Origin: Candidatus Aquabacterium excrementipullorum
Lineage (GTDB): Bacteria > Pseudomonadota > Gammaproteobacteria > Burkholderiales > Burkholderiaceae_C
Length of the DNA stretch: 43,506 nt
Reading direction: 5' to 3'
NCBI GenBank assembly: GCA_019112875.1
Contig: DXIO01000125.1
Span: 1 to 43,506 of the forward strand
The translations under genes were made by a program, and so were the position numbers. The notes beneath the pieces were generated by a model. The model made no database searches, was not told the DNA's origin, and was given only the letters and a program-made list of their open reading frames with translations. How positions within the stretch are numbered: the first letter of the stretch is position 1; every line of letters starts with the position of its first letter. Of the stretch, positions 28,491 to 36,354 are shown in pieces.

Positions 28491-29519
28491 ATGTCTCTCT
28501 GGACCAAGATCGCCGCCGGCCTGCTGGCCACCACGCTCGCCTTCACCGCCCACGCCGATGGTTTCGGCAGGGGGCCGGATCCGAAGGTGATGATCATTTC
28601 GATGTTCGCGCCCGAGGGGCAGATTTGGCTCGACAAGCTCGGCCCCTGGCGTGAGGTCAAGGTGCCGGGCCTCTCGCCCGACTACCCCGTGGTGCGCTGC
28701 AACCGTGCCGATGTGTGCGTGATGACGACCGGCATGGGCCACACCAACGCGGCGGCGTCCACGATGGCCCTGGTGCTTTCGCGCTACTTCGACCTGTCGC
28801 GCACCTACTTCCTGATCGCAGGCATCGCCGGCATCAACCCCGAGTACGGCACGGTGGGCTCGGTGGCCTGGGCGCGCTACCTGGTCGATTTCGGCATCCA
28901 GTGGGAGATCGATGCGCGCGAGATCCCGGCCGACTGGCCTGGGGGCTACCTGGGGATCAACACCAAGCACCCGAAGGACAAGCCGCCGCTGGACTACAAG
29001 ACCGAGGTGTTCCAGCTCGACGAAACCTTGCTGCAGAAGGCCTATGCGCTTTCAAAGGGCGTGACGCTCAGCGACGGTGCCCAGGCGCAGGCCGCTCGCG
29101 CGAAGTTCCCGGCCGCACCGGCCAACCAGCCGCCCACGGTGCTCCAGTGCGACACCCTGGCGGGCGACACCTGGTTCTCCGGCACGGCCCTGGGCGAGCG
29201 CGCCACCGAGTGGACCAAGATCCTGACCGATGGCAAGGGCGCCTACTGCACCACCCAGCAGGAAGACAACGCCACCTACGAGGCGCTCAAGCGCGGCGCG
29301 GCGCTCAAGCTGCTGGACCTCAAGCGCGTGGCCGTGCTGCGTGGGGGCTCCGATTTCGACCGGCCCGCACCTGGCCAGACCAGCGCCGACAACCTGGTGA
29401 ACTACGCCGACCAGGGCGGCTTCGTGATCACGCTGAACAACCTGTTCCTGGCGGGCAACCCGCTGGTGCAGGCCATCACGAGGAACTGGGCGGCCTGGCG
29501 CAACGGTGTGCCACGCTGA
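28491..29519 (+). CDS. Purine nucleoside permease (NUP) family protein, exported
   Basis: The 342-residue protein starts with a signal peptide (MSLWTKIAAGLLATTLAFTAHA). It then shows the NUP-family body: KVMIISMFAPEGQIWLDKLG, CVMTTGMGHTNAAASTMAL, FLIAGIAGINPEYGTVGSVAWARY, and the C-terminal DFDRPAPGQTSADNL and NNLFLAGNPLVQAI. The family is named after a yeast nucleoside permease, but it has no multi-span membrane region and resembles nucleoside phosphorylases (GMGHTNAA). A periplasmic nucleoside-binding or -cleaving role is therefore more likely than transport; that is inference. ATG 28491 has AGGAG 7 nt upstream. It converges on the diguanylate cyclase gene with 9 bases between stops. Confidence 0.85.
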   Translation: MSLWTKIAAGLLATTLAFTAHADGFGRGPDPKVMIISMFAPEGQIWLDKLGPWREVKVPGLSPDYPVVRCNRADVCVMTTGMGHTNAAASTMALVLSRYFDLSRTYFLIAGIAGINPEYGTVGSVAWARYLVDFGIQWEIDAREIPADWPGGYLGINTKHPKDKPPLDYKTEVFQLDETLLQKAYALSKGVTLSDGAQAQAARAKFPAAPANQPPTVLQCDTLAGDTWFSGTALGERATEWTKILTDGKGAYCTTQQEDNATYEALKRGAALKLLDLKRVAVLRGGSDFDRPAPGQTSADNLVNYADQGGFVITLNNLFLAGNPLVQAITRNWAAWRNGVPR

Positions 29520-29528
29520 GCGCGGACG

Positions 29529-30845
29529 TCACATCAGCCGTTGCACGACGACGCGGTTGCGCCCCGCGTGCTTGGCGCGGTAGAGCGACTGGTCCGCGGC
29601 TTCCACCAGGGTGCTGCTCTCGCGCACCGGCGTGGCGCGGCAGTTCGCCACGCCCACGCTGGCCGTGACCACGCGCGCCGTGTCCGAGGCTTCGTGCGGC
29701 CGCTGCAGTGCTTCCACCGCATGGCGCACGCGCTCGGCGGCCTGGCTGGCCATGGCGGCATCGGTGCTGGGCAGCACGGCGATGAACTCTTCTCCCCCGA
29801 ACCGCGCCACCACATCGGTGGGCCGGCGCAGCGCGCCCTTGATGGCCTGGGCCACCTGTTGCAGGCAGGTGTCGCCGGCCTGGTGGCCGTAGAAATCGTT
29901 GTACTTCTTGAAGTGGTCCACGTCGATCAGGATCACGGCGATCTCACTGCCTTCGTGCGCGGCACGCCGCCAGGCCTGCTCGAGGTATTCCTGCACATGG
30001 TGGCGGTTGAAGACGCCAGTCAGGCCATCCACCCGCGAGATCTTCTGCAGGCGATCGTGCGCGGTGTCGAGTTGCTGCAGCAGGTGGCGACGCCGAAGCG
30101 AAAGCAGGTAGCGTCGGCGCTCATCGCGCTCCAGTGCATGGTTGGCCATCAACGTGAAGAAGGCGGTGGCCAGCAGCAGCGTCATCAGCGGCGGCATCAG
30201 GCGCGGCTCGGGGGTGGGAATCATCGTGGCGCACCACAGGTGCATGGCCATGATGGCGGCAGACGCGACCACCGCGTACCAGAAGCGCAGGCGCTGGACC
30301 ACGTTGCCATAAGTGAGTACCACGATGAAGCCCACGTGGTAGTAGGCGCTGCCCACGCTGTGCGTGATCGACAGGATGTAGGCCACGCTGGCCGCAGCGC
30401 ACACGCTGCTGACCAGCACGATGCTTTCGACCACCTGCACCGGGATGCGCCGCACCACGAGATCCGACCACAGCGAGGCGAAGCCCAGGACCAGCAGGGC
30501 CACGGGCGTGAACAGGCCCAGGCGCACCTGCACCGCCTGGCGCAGGACATCCGGGGCCACCATCCAGTCCGCCAGCAGGAAGCCATTGAACACCAGCAGC
30601 GACAGCACGCCGCTGATCACCAGGTGGCGCAGGCGTTGGCGTGCGCCATGCCGGTGGAACTCGCGTTCGATGGCCCGTGGAAAGCGCATCCACGGAAATC
30701 CTCGCGCCAGCAACTCGCCTGCGGCGATGGCTTCGGGGTGCTCCAGCGCGGGAATGGGTGGTGGTCCGGCTTCCGCATCACCTCCCTGGTCGGCCATGGG
30801 GTCGGGCAGCGGCAAGCGAGGTGAGGGCAGGCTGGTCGCGGTCAT
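29529..30845 (-). CDS. Membrane-bound diguanylate cyclase (GGDEF), downstream paralogue
   Basis: The 438-residue protein makes cyclic di-GMP from GTP. A cytoplasmic N-terminus with FPWMRFPRAIEREF is followed by about six membrane helices (about 75-245), a short coiled linker (LLQQLDTAHDRLQKISRVD) and a GGDEF domain. The catalytic motif GGEEF is at about 348-352, and an intact inhibitory-site RPTD (RxxD) lies five residues before it. DGLTGVFNRHH and IDVDHFKKYNDFYGH are as expected. Its ATG overlaps the stop of the upstream cyclase by 4 nt (ATGA), so translation is probably coupled. The membrane part is closely related to that of its neighbour; the signal sensed is unknown. Confidence 0.92.
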   Translation of the reverse strand: MTATSLPSPRLPLPDPMADQGGDAEAGPPPIPALEHPEAIAAGELLARGFPWMRFPRAIEREFHRHGARQRLRHLVISGVLSLLVFNGFLLADWMVAPDVLRQAVQVRLGLFTPVALLVLGFASLWSDLVVRRIPVQVVESIVLVSSVCAAASVAYILSITHSVGSAYYHVGFIVVLTYGNVVQRLRFWYAVVASAAIMAMHLWCATMIPTPEPRLMPPLMTLLLATAFFTLMANHALERDERRRYLLSLRRRHLLQQLDTAHDRLQKISRVDGLTGVFNRHHVQEYLEQAWRRAAHEGSEIAVILIDVDHFKKYNDFYGHQAGDTCLQQVAQAIKGALRRPTDVVARFGGEEFIAVLPSTDAAMASQAAERVRHAVEALQRPHEASDTARVVTASVGVANCRATPVRESSTLVEAADQSLYRAKHAGRNRVVVQRLM

Positions 30846-32194
30846 GGGGCGTCGACCGCACTGGCCAGTGTCTGGGCGGATACGCCCACGCTGGCGGGGG
30901 CGGGCACCACACGGTTGCGGCCACCTGACTTTGCGGCGTAGAGCGCGGCGTCTGACGCCGCGATCAGGTCGGAGGGGGCGCCTTCAGGGCGCAGCGTGGC
31001 CACGCCGATGCTGATCGTGACCTGCTTGGCGGTGGGCGAGGCGGCATGTGGCAGGCCCAGGTGCTCCACGCCGGTGCGCACCCGCTCGGCCGCGGCCACG
31101 GCCTGTGGCATGGCGGTGTCGTGCAGGACGGCCACGAACTCCTCCCCCCCGAAGCGGGCTACCAGGTCACCAGGGCGGCGCAGGTGGCGCTTGAGGATGG
31201 CGGCGATCTGCTGCAGGCAGTCGTCGCCCTTGGGATGGCCGTAGTGGTCGTTGTAAGCCTTGAAATGGTCCACGTCCATCATCAGGAGGGCGATGGCCTG
31301 GCCGCCGCGCTTGGCCCGTTGCCACAGTTGCTGCAGGAACTCGTCGAAGTGGCGGCGGTTGGCCAGGTCGGTCAAGGCGTCGAAGCGCGACAGGCGGTCG
31401 AGCTTGCGATTGGCCTTGCCCAGGGCCTGCACCAGCTGATGTTCCTGGCCCTGCATCAGCCAGTTGGTCCGGTCTTCGTGCTCCAGCCAGTAGCTGCTGT
31501 ACAGCGTGAACACGGCAGTGGACACCAGCACCAGCAGCAGGGAGAGCATGATGTGCCATTGCACCTGGGGCAGGAGCAGCAGGCTGCCGCAGAACATCAT
31601 CAGGATCAGGGCATCGATCAGCATGGCCTTCCAGAACGGGGTGCGGATCACGCTGCCATTGAACAGCAGCACCATCACCAGTCCGATCAGGTAGGAGGGC
31701 GCAAGTCGGTCGGTGCTCTGCAGGCACAGCACCACCGTGATGGCCGCGGCCAGCACGCTCATGGCCACCACCGTCCACTCGCGGCTGCGGGGCGTGAAGC
31801 GGTCGGTCAGCAGCAAGCCGATGATGTTGATGGGCGTGAAGAAAAACAGGCGCATTCCCACGGCCAGCGCGAACTGGTCGGGCACCATCATCCAGTCGGT
31901 GACCAGCATCAGGTTGAACAACACCAGCAGCCACAGGCCGCCATTCTCCAGGGTGCGGCGGCGCTCAGGCGCCTTGTCGCGCTGGTAGGCGGCCTCGACA
32001 GCAGGCGGAAATTTCAGCCAGGCATATCCCTGGGCCAGTGTGCTGTCCAGCGCGGTCTTGAACGGGTCATCGGGCGCTGGTCCCCAGAAAAGCGAATCCC
32101 CCTCGGTCGACAGGACCGAGTCGGCAGGATTGGCAGATGGGACGGGCGGTGCGGGGCGTACTTCCACCCCCTGGGTATCGGCCGCTGCGCGCAC
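30842..32194 (-). CDS. Membrane-bound diguanylate cyclase (GGDEF), upstream paralogue
   Basis: The 450-residue cyclase has the same plan as the next gene: a cytoplasmic N-terminus with YAWLKFPPAVEAAYQ, about six membrane helices including LFNLMLVTDWMMVPD and RLFFFTPINIIGLLL, a short helical linker, then GGDEF with FDALTDLANRRHFDEF, MDVDHFKAYNDHYGH, the inhibitory RPGD and GGEEF at about 349-353. Both cyclase and product-inhibition sites are intact. It starts at GTG 32194 without a clear ribosome binding site; a shorter N-terminus is possible. It lies 80 bases after ybhN on the same strand, so it may be read through from that operon. Confidence 0.9.
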   Translation of the reverse strand: MRAAADTQGVEVRPAPPVPSANPADSVLSTEGDSLFWGPAPDDPFKTALDSTLAQGYAWLKFPPAVEAAYQRDKAPERRRTLENGGLWLLVLFNLMLVTDWMMVPDQFALAVGMRLFFFTPINIIGLLLTDRFTPRSREWTVVAMSVLAAAITVVLCLQSTDRLAPSYLIGLVMVLLFNGSVIRTPFWKAMLIDALILMMFCGSLLLLPQVQWHIMLSLLLVLVSTAVFTLYSSYWLEHEDRTNWLMQGQEHQLVQALGKANRKLDRLSRFDALTDLANRRHFDEFLQQLWQRAKRGGQAIALLMMDVDHFKAYNDHYGHPKGDDCLQQIAAILKRHLRRPGDLVARFGGEEFVAVLHDTAMPQAVAAAERVRTGVEHLGLPHAASPTAKQVTISIGVATLRPEGAPSDLIAASDAALYAAKSGGRNRVVPAPASVGVSAQTLASAVDAP

Positions 32195-32274
32195 CGATGT
32201 AGAGTGGCGGCGGAGCCAGCCCGACCCTTGCGCCTTAAAAACCGTCGATCAAGGCTGTTTGCGTGATGTATGCC

Positions 32275-33306
32275 TCAGCTGACCTGTGTCGGCGGCCGCC
32301 GAGGATCCGCAGAGCGCGGCGACCGGGCTTCGATCGCCAGGTACCCCGCCGTGGCGAGCAACAGCGGCAAGAGGTAGTACAGCGCGCGATAGACCAGCAC
32401 GGAGGCCAGCACCGTGGCTTCTGGCAGGCGCGATGCCAGCACGGTCACGAAGACCGCTTCCACCACCCCCAGACCAGCGGGCAGCCGCGCCACCACCCCG
32501 GCCACCGCGGCCACCAGCGAGGTGCCCAGCACCACACCATAGGGCACCTTGCCCTGGAACAGAAGGTACAGCACCACCGAGATGGCGAGCCAGTTGGCGC
32601 AGGACAAGGCCAGCTGTACGCCAGCCATGCCCAGGCTGGGCAGGTGGACCTTGTGCCCGCGCACCGTGAAAGTGCGCCGGCTGGACCAGCCGCACAGCGC
32701 CAGGTAGCCGGCCACCACCAGCCACAACGCAGCCCCCAGCCCTTGCAGCGCGATGCCGCTGACATGCCAGTCGGCAGGCGGAGGCAGCAGCCGAAACAGG
32801 AACACACCGCCGGCCAGCACCCCATAGCCCAGCCAGTTGGTGAAGATGCTGAGGGTGAGCACGCGGCCGATCTGGCCACCCCGCAGGCCCAGCCGTGCAT
32901 AAAGCCTGTAGCGGATGCCCAGGCCGCCGACCAGCATGCCGAGGTTCAGATTGAAGGCGTAACTCACTGCCGTGACGGCCATCACGCGCCACCAGGCCAG
33001 CTTATGGCCGATCCATGCGCGGCCGATGAGGTCGTAGGCGGCATAGAGCACGTAGCTCAACAGGGTGGCCCCGGCAGCGGCGGCCACGACCTCGAGCGGC
33101 ATCGAGCGCAGGGCGGCCAGCACGGCGTGCCAGTCCACCCGGCGCGCTGCCCACGCGAGCAGCCCCACCACGGCCAGCGCGAAGACGATTCCCAACCAGC
33201 GTGTCCATCGCTTGGTGGGCGAGGCGTCCTGGCGCTCCCCCTGAGGGTCGTCATCTTCCATCGTGGTCTCGACGGCGGCGGCCCGGGGCAGGGGGCGGGC
33301 CATCAT
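32275..33306 (-). CDS. ybhN: YbhN-type inner membrane protein (LPG synthase TM-like, UPF0104)
   Basis: The 343-residue integral membrane protein has about eight hydrophobic segments. The lysylphosphatidylglycerol-synthase-TM-like features are DWHAVLAALRSMP, FNLNLGMLVGGLGIRYRLYARLG, GVVARLPAGLGVVEAVFV and VYRALYYLLPLLLA. It lacks the cytosolic aminoacyl-transfer domain of MprF, so it is a membrane half only; family proteins are implicated in lipid movement or modification. The start ATG 33306 overlaps the clsB stop by 4 nt and has GGGGAG 7 nt upstream. The order ybhP-clsB-ybhN matches E. coli, supporting a link to cardiolipin. Confidence 0.87.
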   Translation of the reverse strand: MMARPLPRAAAVETTMEDDDPQGERQDASPTKRWTRWLGIVFALAVVGLLAWAARRVDWHAVLAALRSMPLEVVAAAAGATLLSYVLYAAYDLIGRAWIGHKLAWWRVMAVTAVSYAFNLNLGMLVGGLGIRYRLYARLGLRGGQIGRVLTLSIFTNWLGYGVLAGGVFLFRLLPPPADWHVSGIALQGLGAALWLVVAGYLALCGWSSRRTFTVRGHKVHLPSLGMAGVQLALSCANWLAISVVLYLLFQGKVPYGVVLGTSLVAAVAGVVARLPAGLGVVEAVFVTVLASRLPEATVLASVLVYRALYYLLPLLLATAGYLAIEARSPRSADPRRPPTQVS

Positions 33307-34640
33307 CGCTGTGCTCCCCGGGTGGCCAGGCGCGCGGGGGCGAAGCGACGCCAAGACCAGGCCCGTGCTTCGGCATCCACCGGCGCGCTGGCAATCACCG
33401 AAGTCTCGGCTGCCGGCAGCACGCGGGGCCGGTGCGCAGGCAGCTGTGCCATCCACCGCGGGAAGTGGCGAACGACGTGGAAGACCAGGGCCCCCACCCC
33501 AAGGCGCCACCACCAGCGTCGTGCCACCGTGTGCTCCATGCGCACGTGCACGCAACTCTCGCGCAGCAGCGGCATCAGCTTGTCGCGCAGCCGGGCATTG
33601 AAGTCCCGGTCGCGGATGACCAGGTTGGCTTCCAGGTTCAGCGACAGGCTCAGCGGGTCGAGGTTGCTCGAACCGATCGTGGCCCACTCGTCGTCGACCA
33701 GGGCCACTTTGCTGTGCATGGGCCGGTCGCAATACTCGTGGATCTGCACGCCGGCATCGATCAGTCTGTCATAGACCATGCGCGCCGCCCATGTGGCGGC
33801 CGCGATGTCCGGTTGGCCTTGGAGGATCAGGTGCACACGCACGCCACGTTGGGCGGCACGCTGAAGGCTCTTGAGCAGCCGGTAGCCGGGGAAGAAATAC
33901 GCGTTGGCGATGATCACCTCGCGTTGCGCGGTCTGCAGGGCCAGGCGGTAATGGCGCTCGATGTCGTCGCGGTGCTTCTGGTTGTCGCGCGTGACGAGGC
34001 GGGCCCGCGCCTGACCGATGGGGTCGCACGCCTTGGGGGCCAGTGCTGGCAGCGGTTGGTTGGGCCATTGCTCACCGACAGTCTGGGCGATGGTGCGCTG
34101 CGCCTCCAGGCGCAACTGTTCTACGATGGGACCGCGCGCTTCGACGGCGTAATCCTGCTTGGCCTCGGGGCCGAAGTCGTCCAGGTGGTCTGCTGAATAG
34201 TTGATGCCCCCGATGAAACCACGGTCCCCATCGATCACCACGATCTTGCGGTGCAGGCGGCGGAACAAGCCCAGCCGGCGCGAGAGCTTGGGGGGCGGAT
34301 CGAACACATGCAGGCGCACACCTGCGTCTGTCAGCGAACTCACGAACTGCGTCGACAGCGCGGGCGAACCGAACCCGTCCACGGTCACGTTGATGCGCAC
34401 CCCACGCTGGGCGGCACGCAGCAGCACATCGTGCAGGGCCAGCCCCACCTTGTCTTCGAACAGGATGAAGGTCTCGATCAGCACTTCATGCTGTGCAGCC
34501 TCGATGGCTGCGAACACCGCGGGGAAGAACTCCTCGCCGTTCTCCAGCAGGCGCAACTGGTTGCCCTCCGTCCAGCCTTCGTCGAGACGGCGGGCCAGGT
34601 GATTGGCGCGCGAGGCGCGGGTAGGGGGAGCAAGTTTCAC
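33303..34640 (-). CDS. clsB: Cardiolipin synthase B (phospholipase D family)
   Basis: The 445-residue enzyme makes cardiolipin from phosphatidylglycerol and a second phospholipid. It has two HKD motifs: HRKIVVID (His130, Lys132, Asp137) followed by GFIGGINYS, and [20 protein letters not shown] near residue 315. It lacks the two N-terminal membrane helices of ClsA, as expected for ClsB/YbhO. A C-terminal extension carries a hydrophobic [15 protein letters not shown] segment and an Ala/Arg-rich tail. It starts with GTG 34640, which overlaps the ybhP stop by 4 nt, with GGAGG 7 nt upstream. It is the middle gene of the ybhP-clsB-ybhN unit. Confidence 0.92.
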   Translation of the reverse strand: MKLAPPTRASRANHLARRLDEGWTEGNQLRLLENGEEFFPAVFAAIEAAQHEVLIETFILFEDKVGLALHDVLLRAAQRGVRINVTVDGFGSPALSTQFVSSLTDAGVRLHVFDPPPKLSRRLGLFRRLHRKIVVIDGDRGFIGGINYSADHLDDFGPEAKQDYAVEARGPIVEQLRLEAQRTIAQTVGEQWPNQPLPALAPKACDPIGQARARLVTRDNQKHRDDIERHYRLALQTAQREVIIANAYFFPGYRLLKSLQRAAQRGVRVHLILQGQPDIAAATWAARMVYDRLIDAGVQIHEYCDRPMHSKVALVDDEWATIGSSNLDPLSLSLNLEANLVIRDRDFNARLRDKLMPLLRESCVHVRMEHTVARRWWWRLGVGALVFHVVRHFPRWMAQLPAHRPRVLPAAETSVIASAPVDAEARAWSWRRFAPARLATRGAQR

Positions 34641-35377
34641 AGCGATACCTCCGCGGCCAGGGGTGCATGGTCAGACAGATGAGCCCAAGGGCGGCGAGGC
34701 AGCACCACGGGCTGGTGGATGCGCGCGCCGCGCACATAGATACGGTCCAGCCGCAGCAGCGGCCAGCGGGCAGGAAAGGTGCGTGCCGCGCGGCCCTGGG
34801 CTTGCACGAAGACTTCACGCAGACCCGCACAACGGCTCAGCTGCTGGTGGGCGCGCTGCTCCCAGTCGTTGAAATCGCCTGCCACCACGACCGGGTCGCC
34901 GGGCGGAAGGCCATTGACCAGGCGGCACAGACCATCCACCTGCTGACGTCGTTGCGCGGTGCGCAGCCCCAGGTGCACGCACACCGCGTGCAGAGCCCGC
35001 CCACCCGGCAGGCTCAGCACGCAGTGCAGCAGGCCGCGTTTTTCTTCGGGGCCAGCCGTGGACACATCATGGTTGTGATGCTGGGCAATGATGAATTTCG
35101 ACAGGAGCGCATTGCCGTGGTGCCCCTGCGGATAGACCGCATTGCGACCGTAGGCGAAATCGCTCCACAACGTGTCTGCCAGAAACTCGTAGTGGGGTGT
35201 CTGGGGCCAGTTCGGAATGCGGGCTGCATGCAGTTCATGCTCGCCCAGCACCTCCTGCAAGAAGACCACATCGGCCGACACGCTGCGCACTGCCTCGCGC
35301 AATTCGGGTAGCACAAAACGGCGGTTGAACACCCCGAAGCCCTTGTGCAGATTGATGGTGAGAATCTTGAGGTTCAT
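34637..35377 (-). CDS. ybhP: Endonuclease/exonuclease/phosphatase family protein YbhP
   Basis: The 246-residue protein of the EEP superfamily has the fold's metal and catalytic elements in order: ILTINLHKG at the start, DVVFLQEV with the metal-binding Glu, [27 protein letters not shown] and the terminal [12 protein letters not shown]. Members hydrolyse phosphodiesters or phosphoesters in nucleic acids, sphingomyelin or inositol lipids. The genomic link to cardiolipin synthase B suggests a lipid head-group substrate, but this is inference. It is the first gene of the three-gene unit and is divergent from the DUF1810 gene; the 217-base gap between them holds no clear promoter match. Confidence 0.88.
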   Translation of the reverse strand: MNLKILTINLHKGFGVFNRRFVLPELREAVRSVSADVVFLQEVLGEHELHAARIPNWPQTPHYEFLADTLWSDFAYGRNAVYPQGHHGNALLSKFIIAQHHNHDVSTAGPEEKRGLLHCVLSLPGGRALHAVCVHLGLRTAQRRQQVDGLCRLVNGLPPGDPVVVAGDFNDWEQRAHQQLSRCAGLREVFVQAQGRAARTFPARWPLLRLDRIYVRGARIHQPVVLPRRPWAHLSDHAPLAAEVSL

Positions 35378-35594
35378 ACCTCACTATGGGCAATCGGCAT
35401 GCCGTATGGGCGTGGTGGAGTTCCGTTGTCAGCCCCGCCTCACGCGCTGTCGGCATTGGCCTGCATGGCGCTTCCAGCAAGCCGGTATGGGCCTTGGAAT
35501 CCGGACAGGCATGCCCCTTGCCGGTGCGTGAGCCGCGGCCCTGGGCGACGCAAGGCGAGGCCGCCCCCTGATCATGGTTGCCAGGAGCGTCAAG

Positions 35595-36110
35595 ATGACC
35601 GACACATTTGCCAGGGCCGAGGAGCCCAGAAGCCCGGACACGGCCACGCAGGCCGTGCATGTTTCTGGCGCTGCCTCCGATCCTCACAACCTTCAACGCT
35701 TTGTCGATGCGCAGACGCCTGCGATCGATGCCGCGCTGGCAGAACTGGAGGCTGGCCACAAGCGCGGCCACTGGATGTGGTTCGTGTTCCCCCAGTTGCG
35801 TGGGTTGGGGCGCAGCGAGATGGCGCACCGCTATGGCATCGCCGATCTTTCGGAGGCCCGAGCCTACTTGCGCCATCCCGTGTTGGGGCAACGCCTGCGC
35901 GATGCCGCGACCACCTTGCTGATGCTGCACGATGACCAGTCGGCCCATGACATCTTCGGCTCGCCCGATGACCTGAAGCTGCGCTCCAGCATGACCTTGT
36001 TCGAGGCAGCCGAGGCCGGCAATCCGGCGCCCACAGTGTTCGGCGAGGTGCTGCGGCGCTTCTACAGCGACACGCGCGACGAGATGACCCTGCAACTGCT
36101 GGCCGGCTGA
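35595..36110 (+). CDS. DUF1810 family protein
   Basis: The 171-residue soluble protein matches DUF1810: DPHNLQRFVDAQ, the strongly conserved GHKRGHWMWFVFPQLRGLGRS, AHRYGIADLSEARAYL, HPVLGQRLRD and SPDDLKLRSSMTLFE. A 30-residue non-conserved N-terminus precedes the domain. I use ATG 35595 (AGGAG 7 nt upstream) rather than ATG 35574. The family, sometimes mislabelled calpastatin, has no settled function. A fragment of a multidrug transporter gene begins 17 bases after the stop. Confidence 0.88.
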   Translation: MTDTFARAEEPRSPDTATQAVHVSGAASDPHNLQRFVDAQTPAIDAALAELEAGHKRGHWMWFVFPQLRGLGRSEMAHRYGIADLSEARAYLRHPVLGQRLRDAATTLLMLHDDQSAHDIFGSPDDLKLRSSMTLFEAAEAGNPAPTVFGEVLRRFYSDTRDEMTLQLLAG

Positions 36111-36127
36111 ATGGCTGGACTGGGGGC

Positions 36128-36217
36128 ATGTCCTCCCTACCTGACCTGCTGGGCATGGGCTTGATCATCGCCGGTGTGGTGGTGATCAACCTGTTCTCGA
36201 AGTCCCTGAGCCACTGA
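36128..36217 (+). pseudogene. C-terminal remnant of an SMR (EmrE-like) multidrug transporter gene
   Basis: The 29 codons read from an ATG contain LPDLLGMGLIIAGVVVINL followed by FSKSLSH and a stop. From memory this aligns without gaps with the end of E. coli EmrE (LPAIIGMMLICAGVLIINL, then LSRSTPH), including the final His, so it is the fourth membrane helix of a small multidrug resistance protein. The first three helices, with the essential Glu, are absent; the preceding DNA belongs to the DUF1810 gene. It looks like the scar of a deletion or insertion. It could still be made as a short membrane peptide, since it follows DUF1810 by 17 bases, but no clear ribosome binding site precedes it. 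Confidence 0.65.
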
Positions 36218-36248
36218 ACCTCGACCGACAGTGCCGCCCCCTGGTCGC

Positions 36249-36275
36249 GGGGGCGCCCCTGCGTTTGGGGCCCCC
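36249..36275 (+). terminator. GC-rich hairpin after the SMR remnant
   Basis: A 9-bp G/C stem with one bulged base encloses a TGCGTTT loop. No T-run follows. It may be the leftover terminator of the lost transporter gene. Confidence 0.3.
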
Positions 36276-36354
36276 GGACTGCGCGTCCGATCTTTACAAT
36301 TTCCTTACAGACGGCGGGCAGCGTCGTCACAAGGCATTGCACAGAAGGAAAAGC

